The position numbers and the translations under genes are program-made. A stretch of 64,000 nt of DNA, from positions 17,532-81,531 of the forward strand of contig NZ_PNEC01000036.1 in NCBI RefSeq assembly GCF_005886345.1, given 5' to 3'. Shown piece after piece: positions 26,330 through 33,992 of the stretch; position 1 is the stretch's first letter; each line of letters opens with the position of its first letter. The notes beneath the pieces were generated by a model. It made no database searches and was not told the DNA's origin. It saw only the letters and a program-made list of their open reading frames with translations. This DNA is from Pseudoalteromonas phenolica (GTDB taxonomy: Bacteria > Pseudomonadota > Gammaproteobacteria > Enterobacterales > Alteromonadaceae).

Positions 26330-27645
26330 CATCCAAACACGCATCTAAAACAGGCGCCTTGTTCGCGTTGGATGTAAATGAGGTCGCCACCATGGTTCAA
26401 CATAATCTGCCTTGAAAGGCTTAACCCTATGCCTGAGCCTTTTTGCTTGGTAGTAAAGAATGGCACGAACATCATATCGACCACATGCTCTGCCACGCCC
26501 GGGCCGTTATCACTGACTTCAACATAGTGCTGGCCTGCTTCATTACAGCCTGTTTTTAATTGCACGCTTGCTGAAGTGTCGCCGCTGTTTTGCTGCACCG
26601 CTTCAATGGCGTTTTTGGTTAAGTTGATAAGTACTTGCTCAACCTGTGCGCTATCAAGCATAGTCAGTTGAGAGTGTGACACGTCCATCTGTAAATCGAT
26701 ATTAGCTGCACTGCAAGTTTGTTGATGAAGCTGAAATACGCCTTCAACTAATGGAGCAAGTTGCTCAGGGTTAAGCGTGGGCGTAGGTAAATTACTGACT
26801 TCTCTAAAGCGACCGATAAAGTCACCTAAATATTCGGTGCGTTTTGCCAGCGTTTTTAGCGCCATAGCCAAATCGTCTTTGTCTTCTTCATCATCAAAGG
26901 TGAGTGTTTCTGGTAAAAGGCTTTCACAGCTTTGTGCAATGGAGGCGAGCGGTGTGATGGAGTTGGCAACTTCATGGGTGAGCACTTTGGTAAGCCGCTT
27001 ATAGGCTTGTTGCTCTTTGTTTTGTAAGGCATCACGAATTGAGTGCAAGGTAATAATTTTGCGGATCTTACCTTGAATATGGGCGACACTAACTTGTATA
27101 GACAAGGTGTCTTGTTGCTCACCATATTGCCAATTAGCAATGGTTTTGAGGCTGCGATCACAACTTGTGACTAAGGGCGCGATATGGGCCAAATCATCAC
27201 AATGGCGAACTGCTTTTCCGAGCAATTTGGCAACAGCTGGGTTTGATTCGATCACGTCGCCCGTGTCGTCACATACCACGACGGCCAAATCAATATGCAC
27301 TAATAAGGCCTGTAAAAAGTGGGCCTGTTGCTCGGCATTAAAGCGCGCGCTCTGAATGTTTTCTTTGATCTCTTCAAGGTGACTATGCATAGGGTGATGT
27401 TTACTCAAACCCAAAGAGCTATCGCCATTTGCCAAAGACTTTAAAACAAAACTCATGTGCTTGTTTTGTTTATTAAATTGAGAAATAAGCGAAAACAAAG
27501 TCGCACATGAAAATAAGCTTAAAAGCAGTAAAGTCGCTGAAAACCCTTCTTGTATATACAAGCTTGCGCTGGTGGTGATCAGCACGCAAAGTAACAAGAT
27601 GGTGGCAAAAAATATCGTTGTAGGGTGCTTCGTAAAATAACTCAA
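26329..27645 (-). CDS. Sensor histidine kinase (NtrY-like)
   Basis: A 438-residue membrane kinase, partner of the sigma-54 response regulator encoded 15 bases upstream. Two N-terminal membrane helices (TTIFFATILLLCVLITTSASL; TLLLLSLFSCATLFSLI) are followed by a PAS-like region (AVVVCDDTGDVIESNPAVAKLLGKAV), the phospho-acceptor H-box (KVLTHEVANSITPLASIAQ, about residue 225), the N-box (LINLTKNAIEAVQ), and the G1 and G2 ATP-lid motifs (VSDNGPGVAEH; KGSGIGLSLSRQ). The periplasmic loop is very short, so it probably senses within the membrane or cytoplasm. The start is a TTG with GGAG eight bases ahead. Confidence 0.93.
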   Translation of the reverse strand: MSYFTKHPTTIFFATILLLCVLITTSASLYIQEGFSATLLLLSLFSCATLFSLISQFNKQNKHMSFVLKSLANGDSSLGLSKHHPMHSHLEEIKENIQSARFNAEQQAHFLQALLVHIDLAVVVCDDTGDVIESNPAVAKLLGKAVRHCDDLAHIAPLVTSCDRSLKTIANWQYGEQQDTLSIQVSVAHIQGKIRKIITLHSIRDALQNKEQQAYKRLTKVLTHEVANSITPLASIAQSCESLLPETLTFDDEEDKDDLAMALKTLAKRTEYLGDFIGRFREVSNLPTPTLNPEQLAPLVEGVFQLHQQTCSAANIDLQMDVSHSQLTMLDSAQVEQVLINLTKNAIEAVQQNSGDTSASVQLKTGCNEAGQHYVEVSDNGPGVAEHVVDMMFVPFFTTKQKGSGIGLSLSRQIMLNHGGDLIYIQREQGACFRCVFG

Positions 27646-27660
27646 AATACTCAGCTCCGG

Positions 27661-29091
27661 TTATAAGTCGTATTTTTCGAGGCGGCGATACATGGCACCA
27701 CGGGTTAAGCCCAGCGCTTTGGCCGCCTGCGATACATTACCCTGATAGTGCTTTAATGCAGCGCGAACGGTGCGATGTTCGAGTTCTTCTAGGTTGAAGG
27801 TGTCTGCATTAATCAATTGATCGCTCTCGCTTTGTGCTATTTCGGCTTGACTGTTTGGCGCGGTGGTAGTTACTTGGCCAACCACAGTGCTGATATCGAG
27901 AAGCTCACACTCACTTAAGATCACGGCACGTTCAATGGCATGGGCCAGCTCTCGCACGTTACCCGGCCAAGTGTAGGCACTCAAGGTTTGCAAATCGGTG
28001 TCACTAACACTTAATGTGCGTTTGTATTTGTGGCAGAAGTGCTCGAGGTAATAATTCACTAATAAGGGAATATCTTCACTGCGCTCACGTAGCGGTGGTA
28101 AACGGATCTCAATGGTGTTGATACGGTAAAGTAAATCTTGTCTAAAACGCCCTTCGTCTACGGCTTGTTGTAAATTATCGTTGGTGGCACAAATGAGACG
28201 AATGTTCACATCTATGGCTTTATTGCCGCCAACGGGGGTGACTTGGCGGTTTTGTAGCGCGGCTAATAAGGTGGTTTGCTGGCTCAGTGGCAAGTTGCCA
28301 AGCTCATCTAAAAATAGGCTGCCTTCGTTGGCGAGCTCGAAACGACCGACTTTGTCTGCTTTGGCATCGGTGAACGCGCCTTTCTTATGACCGAACAGTT
28401 CACTTTCAAATAAGTTGTCAGCAATTGCACCCATGTCTAAGCTAATTAGTGCATTTTCGCGACGTAAACTCGCTTGATGAATGGCATGTGCAGCGAGTTC
28501 TTTACCTGTACCACTCTCGCCGGTGATTAAAATATTGGCATCGGTTAACGCGGCTTTTTCAATGGTGCTAAATACTTGCTGCATGGCCGCACTTTGACCT
28601 AGAAAATCGAAGTTTTTACCACCTGCACCTTGATTAAGTGCTTGATTTAATCCTTGTGTTTGGCGAGTCAGTTGACCAACTTTCTGTTTGTCTTGGGCGT
28701 GCGCATAGGCAGCGGCGACCGCGCCTAAGAGTTGGTCGTTTTGCCATGGTTTGGCAACAAAATCAGCAGCGCCGGCTTTAATGGCATCAACGGCTAATTG
28801 AATATCGCCATACGCAGTCATGAGAAGCACTGCAATGCTGGGGTCTTGCTCAACGACTTTCTTTAACCAGTAAAACCCTTCTTTACCGCTTATGGCGTCT
28901 TGGCTGAAGTTCATATCGAGTAAGATCACATCAATAGGCTGCGCTTTGACGATCTCTTCAATATCAAATGGGTTATCTGTGGTGTGTACTTTTTGATAGT
29001 GCTTTTTTAGCAGTAGCTTAGCCGCGATTAAAATATCAGTATTGTCGTCGACAATTAAAATGTGCCCATCTTGCTTGGCTGTTTGCGTCAT
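27661..29091 (-). CDS. Sigma-54-dependent NtrC-family response regulator
   Basis: A 476-residue activator. Domains in order: receiver (ILIVDDNTDILIAAK, phospho-Asp in VILLDMNF, Lys in FVAKPW), AAA+ ATPase with Walker A GESGTGKELAAHAIH, a sigma-54 contact loop reading GAFTDA instead of GAFTGA (codons at 28363-28380), Walker B LFLDELGNL, and a C-terminal Fis-type helix-turn-helix (NVSQAAKALGLTRGAMYRRLEKYDL). ATG 29091 is chosen because AAGGACC lies directly upstream; the frame extends to 29145 only through a REP-like repeat. It is divergent from the exporter operon, whose upstream region carries two palindromes and a sigma-54-like promoter. Confidence 0.94.
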   Translation of the reverse strand: MTQTAKQDGHILIVDDNTDILIAAKLLLKKHYQKVHTTDNPFDIEEIVKAQPIDVILLDMNFSQDAISGKEGFYWLKKVVEQDPSIAVLLMTAYGDIQLAVDAIKAGAADFVAKPWQNDQLLGAVAAAYAHAQDKQKVGQLTRQTQGLNQALNQGAGGKNFDFLGQSAAMQQVFSTIEKAALTDANILITGESGTGKELAAHAIHQASLRRENALISLDMGAIADNLFESELFGHKKGAFTDAKADKVGRFELANEGSLFLDELGNLPLSQQTTLLAALQNRQVTPVGGNKAIDVNIRLICATNDNLQQAVDEGRFRQDLLYRINTIEIRLPPLRERSEDIPLLVNYYLEHFCHKYKRTLSVSDTDLQTLSAYTWPGNVRELAHAIERAVILSECELLDISTVVGQVTTTAPNSQAEIAQSESDQLINADTFNLEELEHRTVRAALKHYQGNVSQAAKALGLTRGAMYRRLEKYDL

Positions 29092-29131
29092 GGTCCTTGC
29101 CTGTTGGTTTTTTACTGATGCATATGTCATG

Positions 29132-29215
29132 AGACCCCGAAACAAGTTCGGGGTGACACTGATTTTAGCCTGATGGATCTAAAACAATGAGTCATTCTGA
29201 ACTAGTTTCAGAATC
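29132..29215. repeat. Inverted pair of small REP-like palindromes
   Basis: Two copies of a 25-base unit of the form GTCA-NNCN-GAACT-N-GTTTC-NGNN-TCT: one on the minus strand at 29132-29157 (CCCCGAA/TTCGGGG stem) and one on the plus strand at 29191-29215 (ATTCTGAA/TTCAGAAT stem). The variable stem bases differ but stay complementary, a sign of a hairpin-selected repeat. They lie between the divergent regulator and exporter genes. Confidence 0.7.
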
Positions 29216-29345
29216 TATTGCGTACGCGATGAGTTGCCGAACTAATTTGGATGATAGCAGTTTTAACGTTTATCAGGGTTTTGTACATCAGCTTTATTAT
29301 TATCTCTTTTTAGCCTACCTCATTTAGCAACAGCACGTCTATTAA

Positions 29346-29365
29346 TGTGTTCATAAATGGACACA
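29346..29365 (+). promoter_or_regulatory. Upstream activator palindrome, site 1
   Basis: TGTGTTC and GGACACA arms separated by six bases. It is nearly the same as site 2 and centred 33.5 bases (about three helical turns) from it. It lies about 105 bases upstream of the -24/-12-like element and is a probable binding site for the NtrC-like regulator encoded divergently. Confidence 0.65.
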
Positions 29366-29378
29366 TTGTGGTTTTCGA

Positions 29379-29399
29379 TGTGTTCTGTTTCCGGACACT
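29379..29399 (+). promoter_or_regulatory. Upstream activator palindrome, site 2
   Basis: TGTGTTC and GGACACT arms separated by seven bases, repeating site 1. Paired activator sites on one face of the helix and 60-120 bases upstream of the promoter are typical of sigma-54 systems. Confidence 0.65.
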
Positions 29400-29457
29400 A
29401 TAATAATTATTAAAAACACAAAAATTTATAAAATGCTGATTTTTATGGGTTTAAAAG

Positions 29458-29474
29458 TTGGCATAGTGTTTGAT
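29458..29474 (+). promoter_or_regulatory. Sigma-54-type -24/-12 promoter (imperfect)
   Basis: TTGGCATAGTGTTTGAT has GG at 29460-29461, then exactly ten bases, then GA in place of the usual GC. The -24 half is good and the -12 half is degenerate. It lies about 75 bases upstream of the adaptor start codon and downstream of two activator palindromes. Confidence 0.5.
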
Positions 29475-29547
29475 TTATCTCTGCCATATTCTGACTTAGT
29501 TGTCGAAACGAAGATCGACCAAATTCTCAACGATTTAGAGGTGTGCT

Positions 29548-30798
29548 ATGGATAAGAAAATTGAACGTTCAGGATTACAAAAACATCTTAAGAAAGCGGT
29601 TGCTGCGGGTGTGCTGCTGAGCATTGCTGCTGCAGCATTCGCATTTACAGATTCGTCATCGGGTCGCAGTCAAAACTTATCACTAAGCAGTGTCACCATT
29701 AATGCGGTTGAGCAAGGCGCATTTGTCGATTCGTTAAGCCTTCGAGGTCAGGTTGTGCCAAAAACCACTATTTACTTAGACACGATTGCGGGTGGACAAG
29801 TTGAAGAACGTTTGGTTGAACAGGGTACTTATGTGACTAAAGGTCAGCCTTTGGTTCGTTTGAGTAACACCAGCTTACAGTTAGACGTGATGAGCCGCGA
29901 AGCGCAGGTGACTGAGCAGCTTAACTTCTTACGCAACACACAAATGAACATGGAAACCAGTCGTTTGAACCTGCGTCGTGACTTATTAGAAATCGACTTA
30001 CAAATTACCCATTTAGAGCGTCGTTACAAGCAATCTAAGCCACTGGTTGAGCGCGGTGTATTAGCCCAAGATAGACTTTCTGAAATCTCAGAAGATCTAG
30101 CTTACTACAAAGCGAGAAAAGAGCTGACCTTAGAGCGCCAAAAACAAGAAAATTCAATTCGTAAGGTGCAAGTCGAGCAGCTAGAAGACAGCGCCGAAAT
30201 GCTACAGAAAAACTTACAGTTTGCCCGTGCAAATTTAGATAACTTATTAATAAAAGCGCCTGTTTCGGGTTACTTGAGTGAGCTTGATGTAGAAATGGGT
30301 GAATCAAAAAATCGCGGCGCGCGCCTTGGTCAAATTGATATTCCAAATGAATACAAATTAGTTGTGCGCTTAGATGAATTCTACTTAAACCAAGTTCAAA
30401 AGGGCATGGACGTCAACGTGCACTTAGATGGTGGCAGCGTGATGGCAAAAGTGAGCAAAATAGACAGCCGTGTAACCCAGTCGCAGTTTCAGGTTGAAGT
30501 AGCGTTACCAAGTGGCCAACAAGATATTAAACGTGGGCAAAGCATCGATGTTGAATTGATGTTAGGGGGCAACAAAGACAACGCATTATTACTAAAACGC
30601 GGCGCATTCTTTACCAGTTCAGGCGGTAACTGGGTGTACGTACTATCAAGCGATGGCAAAACAGCAGAGCGTCGCACCATTCGTTTAGGCAAGAAAAATC
30701 AAAATTATTACGAAGTGCTCGATGGCTTAAATGTGGGTGAGCAAGTGATCACCTCAGGCTACAGCAACTTCGACAAAGCACAGACATTAAAATTTTAA
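29548..30798 (+). CDS. HlyD/MacA-like periplasmic adaptor subunit
   Basis: A 416-residue membrane-fusion protein linking an inner-membrane exporter to an outer-membrane duct. It has an N-terminal membrane anchor (AVAAGVLLSIAAAAFAFT), a biotinyl-lipoyl half (VEERLVEQGTYVTKGQPLVRLSN), a long alpha-helical hairpin (about residues 115-230, rich in Leu/Gln/Glu), the second lipoyl half (LIKAPVSGYLSELDVEMGE) and a beta-barrel/C-terminal domain (LKRGAFFTSSGGNWVYVL, IRLGKKNQNYYEVLDGLNVGEQVI). It is the first gene of the exporter operon, 11 bases before the ATPase gene. Confidence 0.93.
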   Translation: MDKKIERSGLQKHLKKAVAAGVLLSIAAAAFAFTDSSSGRSQNLSLSSVTINAVEQGAFVDSLSLRGQVVPKTTIYLDTIAGGQVEERLVEQGTYVTKGQPLVRLSNTSLQLDVMSREAQVTEQLNFLRNTQMNMETSRLNLRRDLLEIDLQITHLERRYKQSKPLVERGVLAQDRLSEISEDLAYYKARKELTLERQKQENSIRKVQVEQLEDSAEMLQKNLQFARANLDNLLIKAPVSGYLSELDVEMGESKNRGARLGQIDIPNEYKLVVRLDEFYLNQVQKGMDVNVHLDGGSVMAKVSKIDSRVTQSQFQVEVALPSGQQDIKRGQSIDVELMLGGNKDNALLLKRGAFFTSSGGNWVYVLSSDGKTAERRTIRLGKKNQNYYEVLDGLNVGEQVITSGYSNFDKAQTLKF

Positions 30799-30809
30799 GG
30801 ACCAGACCC

Positions 30810-31517
30810 ATGATCAAATTAACTAACTTAAATCGCGTATTCCGTACTCAAGACGTTGAAACAACTGCTTTAAACGACATTAATTTAACCGTAGAACAAG
30901 GCGAGTTCGTTGCCATCATGGGCCCTTCTGGCTGTGGTAAGTCAACGCTGCTGTCTATTTTAGGTATGTTGGACTCACCGAGCTCAGGCAACTTTGATTT
31001 CGATGGTACCGACATCGCGGGTTACAACGAAAAGCAACTATCACAATTACGTAAAGCCTCAATTGGTTTTGTATTCCAAAGCTTTAACTTGATTGATGAG
31101 TTAACGGTATTCGAAAACGTTGAGCTGCCACTGCAATATCAAAACATCTCAAAAAATGAACGTAAACAGCGTGTTGAAGCTATCTTAAAACGTGTTGCTA
31201 TCGACCACCGTGCCGATCATCTACCACAGCAACTATCAGGCGGTCAGCAGCAACGTGTGGCTGTTGCCCGTGCTTTAGTGATCAACCCTAAATTGGTTTT
31301 AGCCGACGAACCAACCGGTAACCTCGATTCTAAAAACGGTGAAGAAGTGATGACCATGCTGCGTGAATTAAACCGCGAAGGCACTACGGTGATCATGGTG
31401 ACTCACTCAGAAAAAGAAGGCGCGTATGCTGACCGTTTAGTTCGTCTATTAGACGGTCAAATTATGCTAGACAAAGCCAATAGTGTTACTCAAGGACTAG
31501 AAAGCGAGGTTGCATAG
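30810..31517 (+). CDS. ABC transporter ATP-binding protein, MacB/LolD type
   Basis: A 235-residue cytoplasmic ATPase powering the FtsX-type permeases that follow. It has Walker A GPSGCGKST (residues 39-46), the Q-loop in FVFQSFNLIDELTVFENVELPL, the signature LSGGQQQR, Walker B LVLADEPTGN and the switch His in MVTHS. It is the only ATPase gene beside four permease genes, so it presumably serves several of them as a shared homodimer. Only two bases separate it from the first permease gene. Confidence 0.95.
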   Translation: MIKLTNLNRVFRTQDVETTALNDINLTVEQGEFVAIMGPSGCGKSTLLSILGMLDSPSSGNFDFDGTDIAGYNEKQLSQLRKASIGFVFQSFNLIDELTVFENVELPLQYQNISKNERKQRVEAILKRVAIDHRADHLPQQLSGGQQQRVAVARALVINPKLVLADEPTGNLDSKNGEEVMTMLRELNREGTTVIMVTHSEKEGAYADRLVRLLDGQIMLDKANSVTQGLESEVA

Positions 31518-31519
31518 TT

Positions 31520-33916
31520 ATGATATTTAATTACCTAATCACGGCACTTCGTGCCTTTAAGCAACAAAAACAACATTTTTTATTAAATGTAATTGGCTTG
31601 AGTGTGGGCCTGGCAGCGGCAATTTTAGTGGCATTGTTTGCGAAAAATGAATTGTCTTTTGATAAACAGCAACCTGATGCAGATCGTGTTTATCGTGTAG
31701 CCCAAGATTATTCAAAACTGGGTTTGGGTACTATCCCTATTTATAGTTATACACGGGGTACACAGGCATTAGATTTTAGCCAAGTAGAAGATGTATTTGC
31801 GTTAAAAATGGTCGAGTTTACTCGTGAAGCTGAAGTAGATGTGAAGCACAATAATGAGGGATTTAAGCTTAATAATCTCTATGCTGCCACCGCGAATATT
31901 GAAGACTTTATTGCCATGGATGTGCTTGCAGGAAACATTAAAGAAGCTATGAGCACCCCTAACAGCTTAGCGTTGAGCGAATCTGAAGCGCTTCGCATTT
32001 TCGGCACTGTGAATGTCGTTGGTGAGACTTTAAATCATGCAAACGGCAGTTATACAGTCAGAGCGGTTTTTGCGGACTTGCCAGATAATACTCATTTTGG
32101 TTTTCAAGCTTTAGTGTATGCAGAGCATATCTCTGAAGACTTAGGCAATACAATACATTACGTATATTTAAAATTGACAGCCGGTACTGATATTCCAGCG
32201 CTAGAACAGCAATTAGCCGAACAGGCATTTACTGGTGATTTCAAAGGTAAGATATTTATAGAGCTTCACTCAATACTCGACTTGCATTTAACAGCCAACT
32301 CACCATTTGAAATGAAAACAGGTGGTACTAAGCAAGTTGTTACTATTTGTATTGGTTTAAGTATTTTGCTTGTCTTAATCGCTAGTTTCAACTTCATCAA
32401 TATGACAGTAGCACAATCGACGAAGCGCGCAAAAGAGGTGGGAGTTCGAAAAGCATTGGGTGCAAGCAAAACCCAATTAGTAAACCAGTTCTTGTCTGAA
32501 TCTGTGTTAGTTGCAGTACTGTCTATGGTGCTTGCTTGTGTGTTAGTAGAATTGGTTATGCCAAGCTTTAATAATCTAGTCGATCGCGAATTGGTACTTA
32601 ACTATGCGTCAAGCTTTGGCGCGGGTATTGTGGTTGTTGCTATTGTCGTGGGTGTGCTGGCTGGCCTATATCCTGCGTTCTTTATTTCATCATTCAGTGC
32701 CAAGCGTGTATTAAGTGGTGATTTACAGCGTGGCAGTACTGCAATCTGGGTTCGTAAAAGCTTACTTACCTTTCAAGCTTCTTTAGCAATAGGGTTGATC
32801 ATTGGTTCTGCTACATTACTACAGCAATTATCGCATCTACAAAACTTGCCACTAGGCTATCAAACAGCGCAGCGTTTAGTTATTTCTGAAGTGCCAGTTG
32901 GTCAAGTATTCACTCAGCAGCCAAGTACGGTTGTCAATAAATTACTTGCGATTGAGGGGGTGCAACATGTGGGAATTATCGACACACAACTAACTCGTTC
33001 TATCAATAACACGCTTAGACCAACATGGCCAAATGGCGAATATTCTGGTGGTATCACCCCTATTGTTGGCACAAGCTTTGAGGTTGTAAAAAGTTTAGGG
33101 CTAGAGCTGTTAGCTGGTCGTGACTTTAGCCGTGAGTTTGCTGGTGATTGGGCGAACAGAGTTGATGGCATCACACATGTTGGCACGATTGTAACTGAAA
33201 CGGTGGCAAAGCAAGCAGGCTTTACCAATGTCGCCGATATTATAGGTAAATCAATCAAAGATGTTGGCCGTAATGTTGATATGCGCGTGGTTGGTGTGGT
33301 TGCGGATGTAAAAATTGGTAATGCACAAAATGCCAATACAGACATTATGTTCCTACTAGGTTTTAGTTACTTCAATCCAACTTCTGAAGTAGTGCTGACG
33401 GTGAATCCACACAATGTGGTGAGTATTAGACAGCAAGCTGCAGAAGTCTTAGCTCAACATGCCAATGTGTTCGAACCTAAAATCGAATTACTGTCTGACA
33501 GCTATAAAGAAGTATTAAAAGGCGATCAGCGTATCTCTCAAGTAGTACTTATCTTTACAGGCCTTGCGGTGTTCTTAACCTGTTTAGGTACGTTTGGCTT
33601 AGCGTCATTCTCAGCCGCCCGTCGTCAAAAAGAAGTCGCGGTTCGTAAGGTGCTTGGCGCATCACGTATCAGCATTGTGAACATCTTAGCGAAAGAGTTC
33701 TTAGTGTTAGTCGTTGTGAGTATCGCCATTGCCTACCCAGTAACCTACTTACTGGTTGGTGACTGGTTAGCCAATTTTAACGACCGTATTGATCAGGTCA
33801 TGTGGGTGTATGGTGTTGCCGCAATGGCTGTTGCTGCAATTACATGGGTAACAGTGGCAGCGCTTGCTTTTAAAGCCGCCAGTACGCGTCCTTCGTTAAT
33901 TCTACGATATGAATAA
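31520..33916 (+). CDS. FtsX/MacB-type ABC transporter permease, paralogue 1
   Basis: A 798-residue permease. An N-terminal helix (FLLNVIGLSVGLAAAILVALFA) is followed by a periplasmic MacB-like domain and an FtsX core near residue 280 (VVTICIGLSILLVLIASFNFINM, with AKEVGVRKALGASKTQLVNQF just inside). A second periplasmic domain and a second FtsX core follow near residue 680 (QKEVAVRKVLGASRISIVNIL). It ends in AFKAASTRPSLILRYE. The two EVxVRKxLGAS loops are the usual ATPase-coupling elements. Members export peptides or act in envelope stress; the substrate is unknown. Confidence 0.92.
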   Translation: MIFNYLITALRAFKQQKQHFLLNVIGLSVGLAAAILVALFAKNELSFDKQQPDADRVYRVAQDYSKLGLGTIPIYSYTRGTQALDFSQVEDVFALKMVEFTREAEVDVKHNNEGFKLNNLYAATANIEDFIAMDVLAGNIKEAMSTPNSLALSESEALRIFGTVNVVGETLNHANGSYTVRAVFADLPDNTHFGFQALVYAEHISEDLGNTIHYVYLKLTAGTDIPALEQQLAEQAFTGDFKGKIFIELHSILDLHLTANSPFEMKTGGTKQVVTICIGLSILLVLIASFNFINMTVAQSTKRAKEVGVRKALGASKTQLVNQFLSESVLVAVLSMVLACVLVELVMPSFNNLVDRELVLNYASSFGAGIVVVAIVVGVLAGLYPAFFISSFSAKRVLSGDLQRGSTAIWVRKSLLTFQASLAIGLIIGSATLLQQLSHLQNLPLGYQTAQRLVISEVPVGQVFTQQPSTVVNKLLAIEGVQHVGIIDTQLTRSINNTLRPTWPNGEYSGGITPIVGTSFEVVKSLGLELLAGRDFSREFAGDWANRVDGITHVGTIVTETVAKQAGFTNVADIIGKSIKDVGRNVDMRVVGVVADVKIGNAQNANTDIMFLLGFSYFNPTSEVVLTVNPHNVVSIRQQAAEVLAQHANVFEPKIELLSDSYKEVLKGDQRISQVVLIFTGLAVFLTCLGTFGLASFSAARRQKEVAVRKVLGASRISIVNILAKEFLVLVVVSIAIAYPVTYLLVGDWLANFNDRIDQVMWVYGVAAMAVAAITWVTVAALAFKAASTRPSLILRYE

Positions 33917-33992
33917 CCTCTAAGTTGAAATTGGTCATTGTAGAAGTGCAATGGCCAACCATGATGAGTTTTAAGAACCAAAGGAAAATAAG

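Noticed and set aside
29092..29145. N-terminal extension of the NtrC-like regulator
   Set aside because: The extra 18 codons run into a REP-like repeat and have no ribosome site, while ATG 29091 has AAGGACC directly before it.
32914..33345. Long antisense frame within permease gene 1
   Set aside because: It is a frame shadow of a well-conserved coding region and has no ribosome site.
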